In this document: piece after piece, positions 13,774-22,119 of the stretch | Position numbering within the stretch: the stretch's first letter is position 1 | How the letters are laid out: every line of letters begins with the position of its first letter | Assembly (NCBI RefSeq): GCF_001436225.1 | Contig: NZ_AYYO01000001.1 | Span: 1-47,654 of the forward strand | DNA from: Lacticaseibacillus sharpeae JCM 1186 = DSM 20505 | GTDB taxonomy: Bacteria; Bacillota; Bacilli; Lactobacillales; Lactobacillaceae | Reading direction: 5' to 3' | Length of the DNA stretch: 47,654 nucleotides | The notes under the pieces: model-generated | Database searches by the model: none | Seen by the model: only the letters and a program-made list of their open reading frames with translations | What the model was told of the DNA's origin: nothing | Position numbers and translations under genes: made by a program

Positions 13774-14271
13774 TTGGTAAAAAAGTTTTATGCGAAATTA
13801 ACGCAGAGTGCTAATGATGACCCAAACGGTGGGGAAACTGTTGACGCTTTTCAAGCACTGAAGTTAGTGGATAGCGCGGAGATATTTACGAAACCTAAGG
13901 AAAAAGGAACCCTTTTCGACATTGAAACTGGATTAAGGGTGCGTCCGTTTACTGGGCGAAAGACCAAAAACGATCGGGGATTACCGTACTTTAGTTTTTA
14001 TCCGAATGAGGATAGTCCACTAAAAGGATTAGCCAATTCTGTTGAGTGGAGTGACGAGCTTAAACTGTTTATCAGAGCTTTTGAGCATATCAGCAAATTC
14101 CAGATTGAAGAATATGATGAGCCACCAGTCTACATTTTTCCATCTAACATGCGAAAACTAATTTCTGTCAGTGCAGGATCGTCATTCTATGTTCTTAAAT
14201 TCCTGGTTGAAATCGGGGAAACACAGCCATACTCTAACGCGTATCTTTATAATTGTAGACTTGGAATTTAA
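13774..14271 (+). CDS. N-terminal part of an interrupted protein (165 aa)
   Basis: A TTG start is chosen on AGGAGG spaced seven bases upstream. The product is soluble and mixed alpha/beta, with no known motif. The frame ends at TAA (14269-14271) but continues in the same frame without another stop to 14955, through about 75 protein-like codons that lack any start codon. It is therefore probably the front portion of a ~393-codon gene carrying one nonsense codon. A 10-codon leader frame just upstream ends at the ribosome binding site. Confidence 0.55.
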   Translation: MVKKFYAKLTQSANDDPNGGETVDAFQALKLVDSAEIFTKPKEKGTLFDIETGLRVRPFTGRKTKNDRGLPYFSFYPNEDSPLKGLANSVEWSDELKLFIRAFEHISKFQIEEYDEPPVYIFPSNMRKLISVSAGSSFYVLKFLVEIGETQPYSNAYLYNCRLGI

Positions 14272-14502
14272 TTAATAGTAACCAGCAAGCCCACTCCTAT
14301 AAAAAGGAAAGAGTTAGCCGAAGTTGGAATTCCGGTTTTTCTGGCGAAAGCGCAAATACCAAAATATATTCAACTTCCAGACATAATCGACACGGATCAG
14401 CAATTTAGTGCTATAGCCCGAGAGATTCAAGACACTTACGAACACCGGAATTATAGGCTACAAGGAAGGTTTGTCAATGAAATCTACACGTTACCAGAAA
14501 AT

Positions 14503-14955
14503 TTGGAGAAGTATACGACCTTGAAAAACTATGAAGACCAGATTCGAGAACTTACGGGTAAAATTGCAAATCTGAAAAGAGAGTGCTCTGCAGAGGAAGA
14601 AGCGCTACGCTTACGTTCATCGCAGTTGGAGAAGCAACGTCAAGCAACTGCGGTTGAGAAGGAACGTTGGAAGGCGTACAGACAGCACATTGATCATTAT
14701 GATCAACTTGAGAGGCGTAATGGCGAACTGAACAATACTGTGGAAAGGCTGGCTGATAAGTGTAGCAAGCTTGAGTCCAGCAAAAACAGTGTGGAGGAAA
14801 CAAAACATAGTTTAGAACAAAGTAAGAGACAACTCGAGCAGAGCAATACTAGGCTTGAACAGAGTAACAATAAGCAGGCAACCAAGATACAGCAGTTAAT
14901 GACGGAACTTGAAGAAAGCAAGAAATCCTGGTTTAGTCGGCATTTTGGAAAGTAG
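14503..14955 (+). CDS. C-terminal coiled-coil part of the interrupted gene (150 aa)
   Basis: The first usable start in this frame is TTG at 14503, but protein-like sequence in the same frame extends back to 14272 (KRKELAEVGIPVFLAKAQIP...). Most of the product is a long Glu/Lys/Gln-rich coiled coil containing LEQSNTRLEQSNNKQ-type repeats, ending SWFSRHFGK. Without the upstream gene part it is unlikely to be expressed as shown. No function was recognised. It is followed by a terminator at 14970. Confidence 0.45.
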   Translation: MEKYTTLKNYEDQIRELTGKIANLKRECSAEEEALRLRSSQLEKQRQATAVEKERWKAYRQHIDHYDQLERRNGELNNTVERLADKCSKLESSKNSVEETKHSLEQSKRQLEQSNTRLEQSNNKQATKIQQLMTELEESKKSWFSRHFGK

Positions 14956-14969
14956 ATAGCAATTAGAAT

Positions 14970-14991
14970 GCAGCCATCAGGCTGCTTTTTT
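14970..14991 (+). terminator. Rho-independent terminator
   Basis: GCAGCC/GGCTGC stem (14970-14985) with an ATCA loop, followed by six T. It closes the coiled-coil gene. Confidence 0.8.
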
Positions 14992-15002
14992 AATGAGGTG
15001 AA

Positions 15003-15248
15003 ATGATGGAATCAAATGAAGTTGAAAAATTCAGAGCAGAGTTGGCTACTTGGGAAAACAAAAAACAGATTTTAGATGGGCAACTGGAATGGGTAGATCA
15101 AGAATTAAAGGAAGCTGACAAGGAACTCTTCGAGGCAAAGGTGAAACGAATTGCGGCAGGCGAAATATGTGACGTCAGTTTTGAGCGCCTAATGAGGAAT
15201 ACGGGAATCGTTAAATCCTTCTATGACAAGCCGAGTGATGAAGGCTAG
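15003..15248 (+). CDS. Small acidic coiled-coil protein (81 aa)
   Basis: GAGGTGA precedes the tandem ATGATG start. Residues ~5-55 are strongly helical and charged (FRAELATWENKKQILDGQ... then ELKEADKELFEAK), and the tail is short and less structured. There is no membrane segment. It lies 25 bases before the sortase gene and may be co-transcribed with it. Function unknown. Confidence 0.5.
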   Translation: MMESNEVEKFRAELATWENKKQILDGQLEWVDQELKEADKELFEAKVKRIAAGEICDVSFERLMRNTGIVKSFYDKPSDEG

Positions 15249-15273
15249 CAAGGCCAAGTAAGGAGGCAGCGCT

Positions 15274-16002
15274 ATGAAACGCAGGCTAAAATGGTTGGCA
15301 GCAGTTGTCCTACTCCTGATTGGTGTGGGACTTATTTTTTTGCAACCGGCCCAGGAACTTTGGAATGGCGGTGGGGCAAAGCAGGAAGCCGCCGCTGCCG
15401 TTAAGCAGTACCATCACGGCGGCAAGAAGCGTCCCGTGGGTGCTGTGCTGTCGATGCCGTCGGTTGGGCTTGAGTTGCCAATCTACAAGTCACGCGCAGA
15501 TCTCAACTATGGTGTTTACACAGAACTGGTTGATGAAAAGCCATCAACGGCCCCAGGAGACAACAACTACGTCTTGGCGGGCCACTCCTCCTACGTGCCA
15601 ACGGTTTGGCTGAGTCCTATGTTCAAGCTCACGACCGCTAACGGTTATGTGCGGAACGCCAGCGCCCCGTATCGCCCCAACGACTACCAGGGGGGTACGG
15701 GCAAGCCTGGCAACATCATCATTTACACCAAGCAAGCCACGTACACGTATCGTGCGGACAAGGCGTACACGGTGCGCGGCAATGATGACAGCATTCTTTC
15801 GGATTCAGCGGTAGGTAGTGCCAAGCAGATTCATGTGTTCACTTGCCCACGTCACATTAACCACCCACCGTTCCGCTACGTGGTCCAAGGGTCACTGATC
15901 AAGGTGCAGCCGACTGCGGCAGGACGTCGGGCGGGCGTGGATATGACGCTGACGACTAAGACGCAGACCACGTACCACAGCGGTACGCTCAGCATAAACT
16001 GA
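15274..16002 (+). CDS. Sortase, class A-like (242 aa)
   Basis: A basic N-terminus and single membrane helix (~7-24) anchor it. Catalytic residues are His104 (VLAGHSSY), Cys191 (HVFTCP) and Arg201 (PPFRYVV). There is no C-terminal membrane helix, unlike the pilin sortase at 10485. AAGGAGG precedes the ATG. It is separated from the pilus operon by the mosaic region, so it may anchor the finished pilus or the adhesin, or serve another substrate. A truncated copy of its 5' end lies at 13493-13640. Confidence 0.82.
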   Translation: MKRRLKWLAAVVLLLIGVGLIFLQPAQELWNGGGAKQEAAAAVKQYHHGGKKRPVGAVLSMPSVGLELPIYKSRADLNYGVYTELVDEKPSTAPGDNNYVLAGHSSYVPTVWLSPMFKLTTANGYVRNASAPYRPNDYQGGTGKPGNIIIYTKQATYTYRADKAYTVRGNDDSILSDSAVGSAKQIHVFTCPRHINHPPFRYVVQGSLIKVQPTAAGRRAGVDMTLTTKTQTTYHSGTLSIN

Positions 16003-16008
16003 TAAATG

Positions 16009-16042
16009 AAAAAGGCCGTTGTCCGAAGACGATGACCTTAGT
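16009..16042 (-). terminator. Terminator of the - strand Fst-like peptide
   Basis: An imperfect hairpin, GGTCATCGTC with GACAACGGCC around a TTCG loop (read on the - strand), is followed by TTTTT. It lies just downstream of the 27-aa frame. Confidence 0.5.
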
Positions 16043-16055
16043 AGAACAGTTAATC

Positions 16056-16139
16056 TTACTTGAAATTATCAAGCCAGAGAGAAAACTTCAATCCGACTAC
16101 AATCACAAAGCTTGCAGTGATTTTCTTGAGTGCTTTCAT
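16056..16139 (-). CDS. Fst-like type I toxin peptide (27 aa)
   Basis: GGAGGTGATTG is ideally placed before the ATG. The peptide has a basic N-terminus, one hydrophobic helix (ITASFVIVVGLKFSLWL) and an ending WLDNFK. This resembles Fst/Ldr-type membrane toxins of Gram-positive plasmids, which often end with a W-L-D/N motif. A CGCTG/CAGCG hairpin (16164-16179) lies in its leader, and an extended -10 (TGG TAGAAT on the - strand) further upstream. An antitoxin RNA was not clearly identified, so the assignment rests on size, helix and tail. Confidence 0.5.
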   Translation of the reverse strand: MKALKKITASFVIVVGLKFSLWLDNFK

Positions 16140-16278
16140 GGTTCAATCACCTCCATTGTTGTTCGCTGACTAACCAGCGTGTGGAGATTCTACCAACTTG
16201 AAAATCAAATTCGCGTCTTTACGTTCCGCGTACTATTGCGGGCACTCAGCAGCAACTAACAAGCCGATTGTTAATATG

Positions 16279-16328
16279 AAAAGTGGGGTAACTTGTCCTT
16301 ACTTCAGCGAGAAAGTTACCCCACTTTT
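16279..16328. terminator. Bidirectional terminator hairpin
   Basis: AAAAGTGGGGTAACT (16279-16293) pairs with AGTTACCCCACTTTT (16313-16327). There is an A run on the left and a T run on the right, so it can stop transcription from both sides. Confidence 0.75.
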
Positions 16329-16370
16329 TGGGAGAGGTTGGTTAAGATTATTAGTCCAGAGAACCACCAG

Positions 16371-16520
16371 GTGAAAATAACGATGACTAATACAGCACAG
16401 CAGCAGTTGAATGAAATCAAGGCAGCAACGGGTGAGCGAACATCAGAACTCATTCGCCGGTTGATTCAGCAGGAGGCTTTATTGATTCGAGCGGGGTTCA
16501 TGCCCGGGCACAAGCAGTAG
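16371..16520 (+). CDS. Short ribbon-helix-helix-like protein (about 49 aa)
   Basis: The sequence VKITMTNTAQQQLNEIKAATG, then ERTSELIRRLIQQE, fits the beta-helix-helix plan of Arc/MetJ-type regulators. Start choice is uncertain. GTG at 16371 keeps the beta strand. ATG at 16383 has the best Shine-Dalgarno (AGGTGA) but would lose it. TTG at 16338 would add 11 residues. It ends 18 bases before the helicase start and likely forms an operon with it, perhaps as its regulator. Confidence 0.5.
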   Translation: MKITMTNTAQQQLNEIKAATGERTSELIRRLIQQEALLIRAGFMPGHKQ

Positions 16521-16538
16521 GGACGAGGAGGTGTAGCC

Positions 16539-18089
16539 GTGTCCTACAAATTATATCCGTACCAGGAACAGATCCTGGTACAAGTCAGAAAATCTTTTGA
16601 TGAAGGGAAGCGGCGTTTGCTGATTGTCTCGGCTGCCGGTTCGGGGAAGTCCGTAATGATTGCGCACCTAGTGCATGAGTACGCTGAACGGGGGCAACAT
16701 GTGCTGTTCATGGTGCACAAACGCGAACTGTTGGATCAGATTCGAGGCAGCATGGATGCTGAAGGTATTCCTCCTGAGTTAGTAACGGTCATGTCAGTGC
16801 TGAAGGTTAGCCATCGACTGACGAAGATTCAGGCCCCCGCGTTGTTAATCACAGATGAAGCTCATCATGGTAAGGCTAAGTCGTACATGAATGTGTACGA
16901 CTATTTTAGTGATGTTCCGCGAATTGGGTTCACTGCCACGCCAGTACGGCTTAATGGTGAAGGCTTTAGTGATGTGTATGACGCCATCATCGAGGGCCCA
17001 ACCGTTGAGTGGCTCGTGCATAACCATTTCTTGGCTCCCTTCAAGTATTACTCACTACCGCTGATTGATCGCGGCAAGCTCAAAAATGAACGTGGTGAGT
17101 ACACGAACCAGTCAATTAGTATGGCTCTAGCCCAGACACGGACCGTGTTCGGTAGTGTCGTGGATACGTACCGCAACAAGGCCGACGGTCAGCAAGCCAT
17201 TATGTATGCGCATAATGTCGAGTATTCGCAGCGGTACGCCAAGATGTTCAGTGATGCCGGGATTCCAGCAATCCACGTCGATGCAAAGACGCCACAAGCT
17301 GAACGAGACAGGATTATGAGTGGGTTCCGCGAGCACAAGTATCGCGTGTTGTGCAATGTGGATCTCGTGAGCGAAGGATTCGACGTGCCTGATTGCAATA
17401 CAGTGATCCTTCTACGACCCACGCAGTCGCTGACGCTGTTCGTGCAGCAGTCAATGCGCGGGATGCGATACCGGCCCGGCAAAACGTCAATCATTATTGA
17501 CCATGTAGGTAACTACCTATTGCACGGTCTTCCGGATACCGCCCACGCCTGGAACCTAGACGGACTGAAGGAGTATGACGAGCCAAAGGCGGATACCTGC
17601 AGGCGATGCATGGCGGTAGTGGAGCAGTGGGAATACCAAGAACTAGAAGAGGGCAAGTACCGGATCTGTCCATACTGTGGGTGTCGGAAACTAATTAAGC
17701 CGGTGGTGCCGCCGGAGCCACGAAATGAGTCTATGACTGAAAATGACGACGTTGAGCTGGAAGAGGTCGATCAAGATGAGTTCCGGATGTTGGAACTCAG
17801 AAGCCTAGCTAAACGGCAACATAAGCTCTACGCGAAGCGCCTGCTGTACATTGCACAGATCTTCGTTGCCCGTAATCGGGTGGCAGAGCATGACGGGAAG
17901 AAGCTCCCGTATCACTATCCGGTTTTCTTTGCCGCGCGGCAATACGCTGAGCTTAACAAGAACGCACGAATGAACGATCCAAGATTGAAATACGATATTA
18001 AAGCGTTGGCTGATACGTTCGGCTATGAGTATCACTTTGATGCTGATGGCATGACTAGATATTTGGCCAAGCTGATTCATAAGCAGTAG
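16539..18089 (+). CDS. Superfamily 2 DEAH helicase with zinc-ribbon (516 aa)
   Basis: GTG start after AGGAGG. Motifs in order: Walker A AAGSGKS (32-38), DEAH (106-109), FTATP (131-135), helicase C-terminal motifs including VSEGFDVP (~277) and an arginine-finger motif QSMRGMR (304-310). A Cys4 zinc-ribbon follows (C354, C357, C377, C380) and then a helical C-terminus. The core resembles phage/plasmid RAD25/UvrB-type helicases. It should translocate on or unwind nucleic acid in replication, repair or defence. Its exact role is not evident; the neighbouring small genes are unknown. Confidence 0.85.
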   Translation: MSYKLYPYQEQILVQVRKSFDEGKRRLLIVSAAGSGKSVMIAHLVHEYAERGQHVLFMVHKRELLDQIRGSMDAEGIPPELVTVMSVLKVSHRLTKIQAPALLITDEAHHGKAKSYMNVYDYFSDVPRIGFTATPVRLNGEGFSDVYDAIIEGPTVEWLVHNHFLAPFKYYSLPLIDRGKLKNERGEYTNQSISMALAQTRTVFGSVVDTYRNKADGQQAIMYAHNVEYSQRYAKMFSDAGIPAIHVDAKTPQAERDRIMSGFREHKYRVLCNVDLVSEGFDVPDCNTVILLRPTQSLTLFVQQSMRGMRYRPGKTSIIIDHVGNYLLHGLPDTAHAWNLDGLKEYDEPKADTCRRCMAVVEQWEYQELEEGKYRICPYCGCRKLIKPVVPPEPRNESMTENDDVELEEVDQDEFRMLELRSLAKRQHKLYAKRLLYIAQIFVARNRVAEHDGKKLPYHYPVFFAARQYAELNKNARMNDPRLKYDIKALADTFGYEYHFDADGMTRYLAKLIHKQ

Positions 18090-18127
18090 CCGCAAAGGAT
18101 TATGCGGGTTCGATTCCTGCAGGCGGC
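18089..18127 (+). repeat. T-arm-like minihelix after the helicase gene
   Basis: GCGGG TTCGATT CCTGC (18104-18120) is a consensus T-arm. It is enclosed by GCCGC (18089-18093) and GCGGC (18123-18127), which can pair as a short acceptor-like stem. It lacks D and anticodon arms. It is the last of the tRNA-like blocks, at the junction between the mosaic region and the conjugation cluster. Confidence 0.4.
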
Positions 18128-18240
18128 GTTGGCGTTTAGCCACAATATATGGACTTTCGGTGCGGTGAACCGGGGTCAACCGATTGGAGGTATATCAACC
18201 GCTCCCGTGACAGGGATTGAAATATATGGAGGTAATTAGG

Positions 18241-18570
18241 ATGGCGAACCTACACGGTATCGAAATCCCTGAGAGTGTTCTGGTGCAAAAACAGTTGCCC
18301 TCACATACTGCGGGACATAACGGCGTTTCGGTTGAAGAAATAAGCCTGCTAGTTCGCGCGAAGTACGTGGGTAAGCAGTATCTGGTTGCCAGCAACTTTG
18401 TTCCTGGACGCATGATTAGGGTAGTGAGCGAGGATCGTAAGCATCAGCTACTACTAGAGGTGCACCGGTGCCAGGTGACGACTCGGGGGGATTTACACAT
18501 ACAAGCATACAAGGTACAAGGATACCCAGAAAGCTGGGTGAAAGGAGGTGATAAGGATGACCGGACTTAA
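18241..18570 (+). CDS. Hypothetical protein (109 aa)
   Basis: GGAGGT at 18228-18233 supports the ATG at 18241 over an upstream in-frame TTG. The protein is soluble and probably beta-rich in its middle (LLVRAKYVGKQYLVASNF, MIRVVSED, LLLEVHRC), with a polar C-terminus. It overlaps the next gene by 14 bases, indicating translational coupling. This is the first gene of the + strand run that leads into the transfer operon. No family was recognised. Confidence 0.55.
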   Translation: MANLHGIEIPESVLVQKQLPSHTAGHNGVSVEEISLLVRAKYVGKQYLVASNFVPGRMIRVVSEDRKHQLLLEVHRCQVTTRGDLHIQAYKVQGYPESWVKGGDKDDRT

Positions 18571-18829
18571 TTTAACAACCAAGCCAAGTGAAGTTGTGCC
18601 CCGCCCGTTTATGCGCGTGCTGCATAGTGACGATAACTCAATCACGGTGCTCATTCGCCGTGAAAACCTGGAACGCAAGCCGAGCCAGTTAGCGGGTGTG
18701 TCGCTATACGTGCTAGCGCGTAAGGGCTGGAAACTCTACCCGCCACGGACCAAACTAGGTGTGGTCACAGAGGTCCATCCAGTGTCCAAGCGCGGATTGT
18801 CTATCACGGTTGATCGCTGGGCGGAATAA
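18557..18829 (+). CDS. Hypothetical protein (90 aa)
   Basis: AGGAGGTGAT precedes the ATG. The product is basic and beta-rich (FMRVLHSDDNSITVLIRR, GLSITVDRWAE). Its pattern of short strands resembles the upstream 109-aa protein, with which it overlaps, so the two may act together. A terminator follows at 18880. Function unknown. Confidence 0.55.
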   Translation: MTGLNLTTKPSEVVPRPFMRVLHSDDNSITVLIRRENLERKPSQLAGVSLYVLARKGWKLYPPRTKLGVVTEVHPVSKRGLSITVDRWAE

Positions 18830-18879
18830 GAGCGGCGGTACGCAGCGTCACAATCAATATTAATAGCAACTACATAGAG

Positions 18880-18903
18880 GGTCGGCGAATGCCGGCCTTT
18901 TTG
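18880..18903 (+). terminator. Rho-independent terminator
   Basis: GGTCGGC (18880-18886) and GCCGGCC (18891-18897) form a tight hairpin with a GAAT loop, followed by TTTTT. It separates the two small genes from the conjugation operon. Confidence 0.85.
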
Positions 18904-18925
18904 CGTTGCTGAAGGAGGAACAAGG

Positions 18926-19120
18926 ATGGCAGTAAAGAAAAAGCCCAGGACGCGGCAGGATGAGAGTCGCGAACTACTGACAGCGGTGCTCAAGCTGAAG
19001 GGCGTGACGTACGAGGATTGGCTGGATCAGCAGGTGCAAGCAGAGATTGAAGCGAACACCGAACTGATTGTTAAAGCTCTACTCGCACGAAGCAGTGAAG
19101 TTAAGGAGGAAACGGAATAA
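18926..19120 (+). CDS. Small basic/helical protein at head of transfer operon (64 aa)
   Basis: GGAGGAAC precedes the ATG. The N-terminus is highly basic (MAVKKKPRTRQ), followed by helices and an acidic end (SSEVKEETE). It shares its last base with the start of the next gene, so it belongs to the transfer operon. It could be a small regulator or assembly factor; no motif allows a firm call. Confidence 0.5.
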   Translation: MAVKKKPRTRQDESRELLTAVLKLKGVTYEDWLDQQVQAEIEANTELIVKALLARSSEVKEETE

Positions 19121-19347
19121 TGGACGGTATTGTTAATGCATTTAATCAGGCAATGACGTGGATGCTGGCGATTGGGCTGCCCGCGTTTGGTGTGTTTTTC
19201 GGTGTCAGAGCCTTTCAGCTGATGAAGGGCGGTCGTGATGATGTTGAAGGCGCGAAAAAGGGTATGGAGCACGCGGTAATTGGCGCAATCCTACTGATTG
19301 GCGCAAAGGCGCTCACGTCATACGTTTGGACTAAAATTCATTTCTAG
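19120..19347 (+). CDS. VirB2-like small membrane subunit of the T4SS (75 aa)
   Basis: Two hydrophobic helices, at about residues 13-32 (MLAIGLPAFGVFFGVRAF) and 50-68 (HAVIGAILLIGAKALTSYV), flank a short polar loop (KGGRDDVEGAKKG). This is the size and topology of TrbC/VirB2-type subunits found first in Gram-positive transfer operons. AAGGAGG lies upstream and the start overlaps the previous stop. It may form the channel or surface part of the conjugation machine. The assignment is by topology and position. Confidence 0.6.
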   Translation: MDGIVNAFNQAMTWMLAIGLPAFGVFFGVRAFQLMKGGRDDVEGAKKGMEHAVIGAILLIGAKALTSYVWTKIHF

Positions 19348-19364
19348 CTTGGGGGCGATTACTG

Positions 19365-20522
19365 ATGTACGTCGAGTTCGATGCAAAGCGGCGGTTGAAG
19401 CGCATGTTGCCCAAGAAGCATTTCTCATTGCATGATGCCCAGGCGCAGGTAGTTGAAGCGGAGCGAGTGGCCCGGCAACAGGGCTGGCAGGACGAGGCGC
19501 TAATTAATCTGTGTGAAGACAGTGGCGCGTTGGTTTATTCCGAAGTGCTGGAGTTTGGCCACGACTACACGTACCTCAGTAATTTGCAACTGATTGTGCA
19601 GCATTCATTCGACACGGTTTTGAAAGATGCTGCAACAGAAGAGGAAAAGGCTGCGTTGCAGAAGCAAATCCGTGATGCGATTGAAGCTGAGAATGCGCCC
19701 AAAGGTGATCCTGTTCCAGCAGAACCAGATGAGTACGTGGAACCGCAGGAAGTGGTGCTGCAGGCGGCACATACGCCGGTGGCTAAGAAAAAAGAGCATA
19801 AGCCAAGACGTAGCTGGCACTTGCCACGATTCCATTTACCCCACATTGTCCTGCCGCACGTTCCCGTAAAAGCTATTGGTACTGTATTAGCGACGCTAGT
19901 TGTTGCTGCGGCCTTGATCGGTATTGTGGTTTATGCCAAGACAAGACCAGCTCCCGCGCCACCGACCTATGCCACGCTCATTGAGAAAGGGAAGTATCTG
20001 CAGGCGGGAAATCTTTACCCGGATAAGCGCGCCGCGATTGAGAACAAGCTAGTGAAGAAGAATGAGGTATCCGACCTGAAGCGGTTTGTGGCCAAGTATC
20101 CTACTGCAGATGGCCGTTTTGATCTGGCGTTTATTTATAAGCAGTACGCGCGGGTCGTCACGGCTAGTCAGAAGGCCAGCATGACGAACACCCGAAAGGC
20201 CAAACTTGCGGTGGCGTACTACCAGGAGCGTCAGTATGATCAGGCGAAGCTACTCAACGAGCAGCTTGGCAGTCAACAGTTTAGCAAGCTCATTGCCTTG
20301 GGGTACGTGAGTGATGCTCAGTTTGATAAAGCTACCGCGCTCAATACGCAGCTGAAGGATCCAACCATCAGCAAAGCTATTGAAGTAGGAAAGAAGTACC
20401 AGGCAGCCATTGTCGAATATAAGAAGCAAGCGAGCGATTCGAAGCGCACCGCGGCTGAACGTGCCGAGGCTAAGCAGAATGTCGCGACCTTTGAACAGCA
20501 ACTCAAATCATTTAGGAGGTAA
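19365..20522 (+). CDS. Single-pass membrane protein of the transfer operon (385 aa)
   Basis: The cytoplasmic N-terminal part (~1-150) includes a charged helical segment and a Pro/Glu-rich linker. One membrane helix lies at ~170-192 (AIGTVLATLVVAAALIGIVVYA). The extracytoplasmic C-terminal part (~200-385) is made of repeated helices (YQERQYDQAKLLNEQLG, DAQFDKATALNTQL) that look TPR-like. The bitopic design suits a T4SS scaffold linking cytoplasmic and external parts. No named family was recognised. Confidence 0.55.
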   Translation: MYVEFDAKRRLKRMLPKKHFSLHDAQAQVVEAERVARQQGWQDEALINLCEDSGALVYSEVLEFGHDYTYLSNLQLIVQHSFDTVLKDAATEEEKAALQKQIRDAIEAENAPKGDPVPAEPDEYVEPQEVVLQAAHTPVAKKKEHKPRRSWHLPRFHLPHIVLPHVPVKAIGTVLATLVVAAALIGIVVYAKTRPAPAPPTYATLIEKGKYLQAGNLYPDKRAAIENKLVKKNEVSDLKRFVAKYPTADGRFDLAFIYKQYARVVTASQKASMTNTRKAKLAVAYYQERQYDQAKLLNEQLGSQQFSKLIALGYVSDAQFDKATALNTQLKDPTISKAIEVGKKYQAAIVEYKKQASDSKRTAAERAEAKQNVATFEQQLKSFRR

Positions 20523-20526
20523 TCAC

Positions 20527-22062
20527 GTGAATAACGAAGAAACACCGGAACCAAAGCGCAGCAACAAGCGCAAGTTCGCATACTTGTTTATTGCAGTCAC
20601 GGTGTTAGGGACAGGCGTTGGCTTGTATAGCTGCTCGAAAGACAGCCAACCGCATCACGACAAGTCTAGTCTCAAAATGAACATCAAGTCGAAAAGCGTA
20701 CGGAAGTCGGATAAGTCGTCCGGATTTGTTGAAAAGAAAGCTGATAAGACCAAAGACGACGCGACTAATGATGTGTTAAATGAGGCTCTTGGCAGCAGCA
20801 GTCAGTCCGGCCAGACCATCGACGATATTATCCAGACCGCACTCGGCGGCGATGGAGATACTGATAATGGATTGGCAGTTCTTGGTGGAGACCTGGACAA
20901 TCAGCTCGCGGCGGCTGACGCGCTGCTTACTAGTGGCAAGACCAACAAACTCGTTGCATTAGCGGATCAGGCTGTTAAGGAAGATACACCCACTACTGAT
21001 ACGAGCATCGTTGACACGAACACAAATGCAACGCCAGACGGCGACGGCAACACTGGTTCTAACGGGGGCACCACTGGTACACCAGATGATGGTGGTAACA
21101 CCGGCTCTGGTACGGATACACCGGTCACGCCACCAATTAGTGGTAACACCAACATGCGACCAATCTTGCAAGTGCCAGGGAATAAGACCGTCGTTGCCGG
21201 GTCCGCATTTGACCCATTTGATGGTGTTAATGCGTATGACGCGGAAGACGGGGACCTGAACGGTGGCGTCGTTGTCGACGGCAAGCTCGACACGGACAAG
21301 CCAGGAACCTACAACCTGACTTACTCAGTCTTTGATTCGCAGGGACGTGAGGTCATGGCTAGCCGGACGATTACCGTCATCAACACCGCGCCAACGCTGG
21401 GGAATAGTTCTAGCAACCAGATTGATATTGGTTCAGATTTTGATCCAATGGCGGGTATTAAGTCCAATGACAAACAGGACGGTAACCTGACCGACAAGGT
21501 CAAGGTTACTGGCAGCGTAGATACCAGCAAAGCGGGTACTTACGAACTAACCTACACGGTCACGGATACCAATGGCACGACCAGCACTTTACACCGAAAA
21601 GTTACGGTAGCCATCAAGGACGCTGAGTTCTCTGGGGTTTCTGACACTACGATTGAAGCAGGCACGTCTTTTGATGCAAATGAGGGTGTGAGCGTCGCTG
21701 ATAAGTACGACGAAACCAATACCGCGTTCAGTGTAGATGGCACCATTAATCCGGCAAAGTTGGGCAAGCAGGCTCTGACCTACAGCCACACCGATAAGTG
21801 GGGTCACACGACCAGTGCTACGCGGACAATCACGGTAACACCTGAGAAGCCAGAACTGACCGTTGATGATTTCACGGTTGCGGTGGGAGCTGACGCTGCT
21901 CTGCATAGCCATGCGACGGCAACCTCTAAGCACGGTGACGCTACGGTTACCACGACCGGGGACGTCGATACGACTCAACCAGGCAGTTACGAAGTCAAGT
22001 TTACGGCCACTGACAAGTTCAAGCAGACGGTCACCAAGACGGTCACCGTAACTGTAGAATAA
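20527..22062 (+). CDS. Exported protein with bacterial Ig-like (DUF5011-type) repeats (511 aa)
   Basis: GTG start after GGAGGT. A hydrophobic N-terminal segment (residues ~17-36) ends at LYSC, a plausible lipobox, so it is either lipid-anchored or a single-pass protein. A low-complexity Thr/Asn/Gly linker (~150-215) is followed by four Ig-like repeats from ~220 to the end. They show the repeat pattern FDP.DGV.A.D...DL...V...G.VDT.KPGTYNLTY, typical of DUF5011/HYR-like domains. There is no LPxTG. Within a T4SS operon it is a candidate surface adhesin or mating-pair stabiliser. Confidence 0.7.
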   Translation: MNNEETPEPKRSNKRKFAYLFIAVTVLGTGVGLYSCSKDSQPHHDKSSLKMNIKSKSVRKSDKSSGFVEKKADKTKDDATNDVLNEALGSSSQSGQTIDDIIQTALGGDGDTDNGLAVLGGDLDNQLAAADALLTSGKTNKLVALADQAVKEDTPTTDTSIVDTNTNATPDGDGNTGSNGGTTGTPDDGGNTGSGTDTPVTPPISGNTNMRPILQVPGNKTVVAGSAFDPFDGVNAYDAEDGDLNGGVVVDGKLDTDKPGTYNLTYSVFDSQGREVMASRTITVINTAPTLGNSSSNQIDIGSDFDPMAGIKSNDKQDGNLTDKVKVTGSVDTSKAGTYELTYTVTDTNGTTSTLHRKVTVAIKDAEFSGVSDTTIEAGTSFDANEGVSVADKYDETNTAFSVDGTINPAKLGKQALTYSHTDKWGHTTSATRTITVTPEKPELTVDDFTVAVGADAALHSHATATSKHGDATVTTTGDVDTTQPGSYEVKFTATDKFKQTVTKTVTVTVE

Positions 22063-22071
22063 TTAGGCTAG

Positions 22072-22105
22072 GCCCGGAGCGTTCATACGTTTCGGGTTTT
22101 TTTTG
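22072..22105 (+). terminator. Probable terminator within the transfer cluster
   Basis: An imperfect hairpin of CCCGGAGCG with CGTTTCGGG is followed by eight T. It may be a leaky terminator that reduces expression of the distal genes. Confidence 0.65.
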
Positions 22106-22119
22106 TAAGGAGTGCATAC

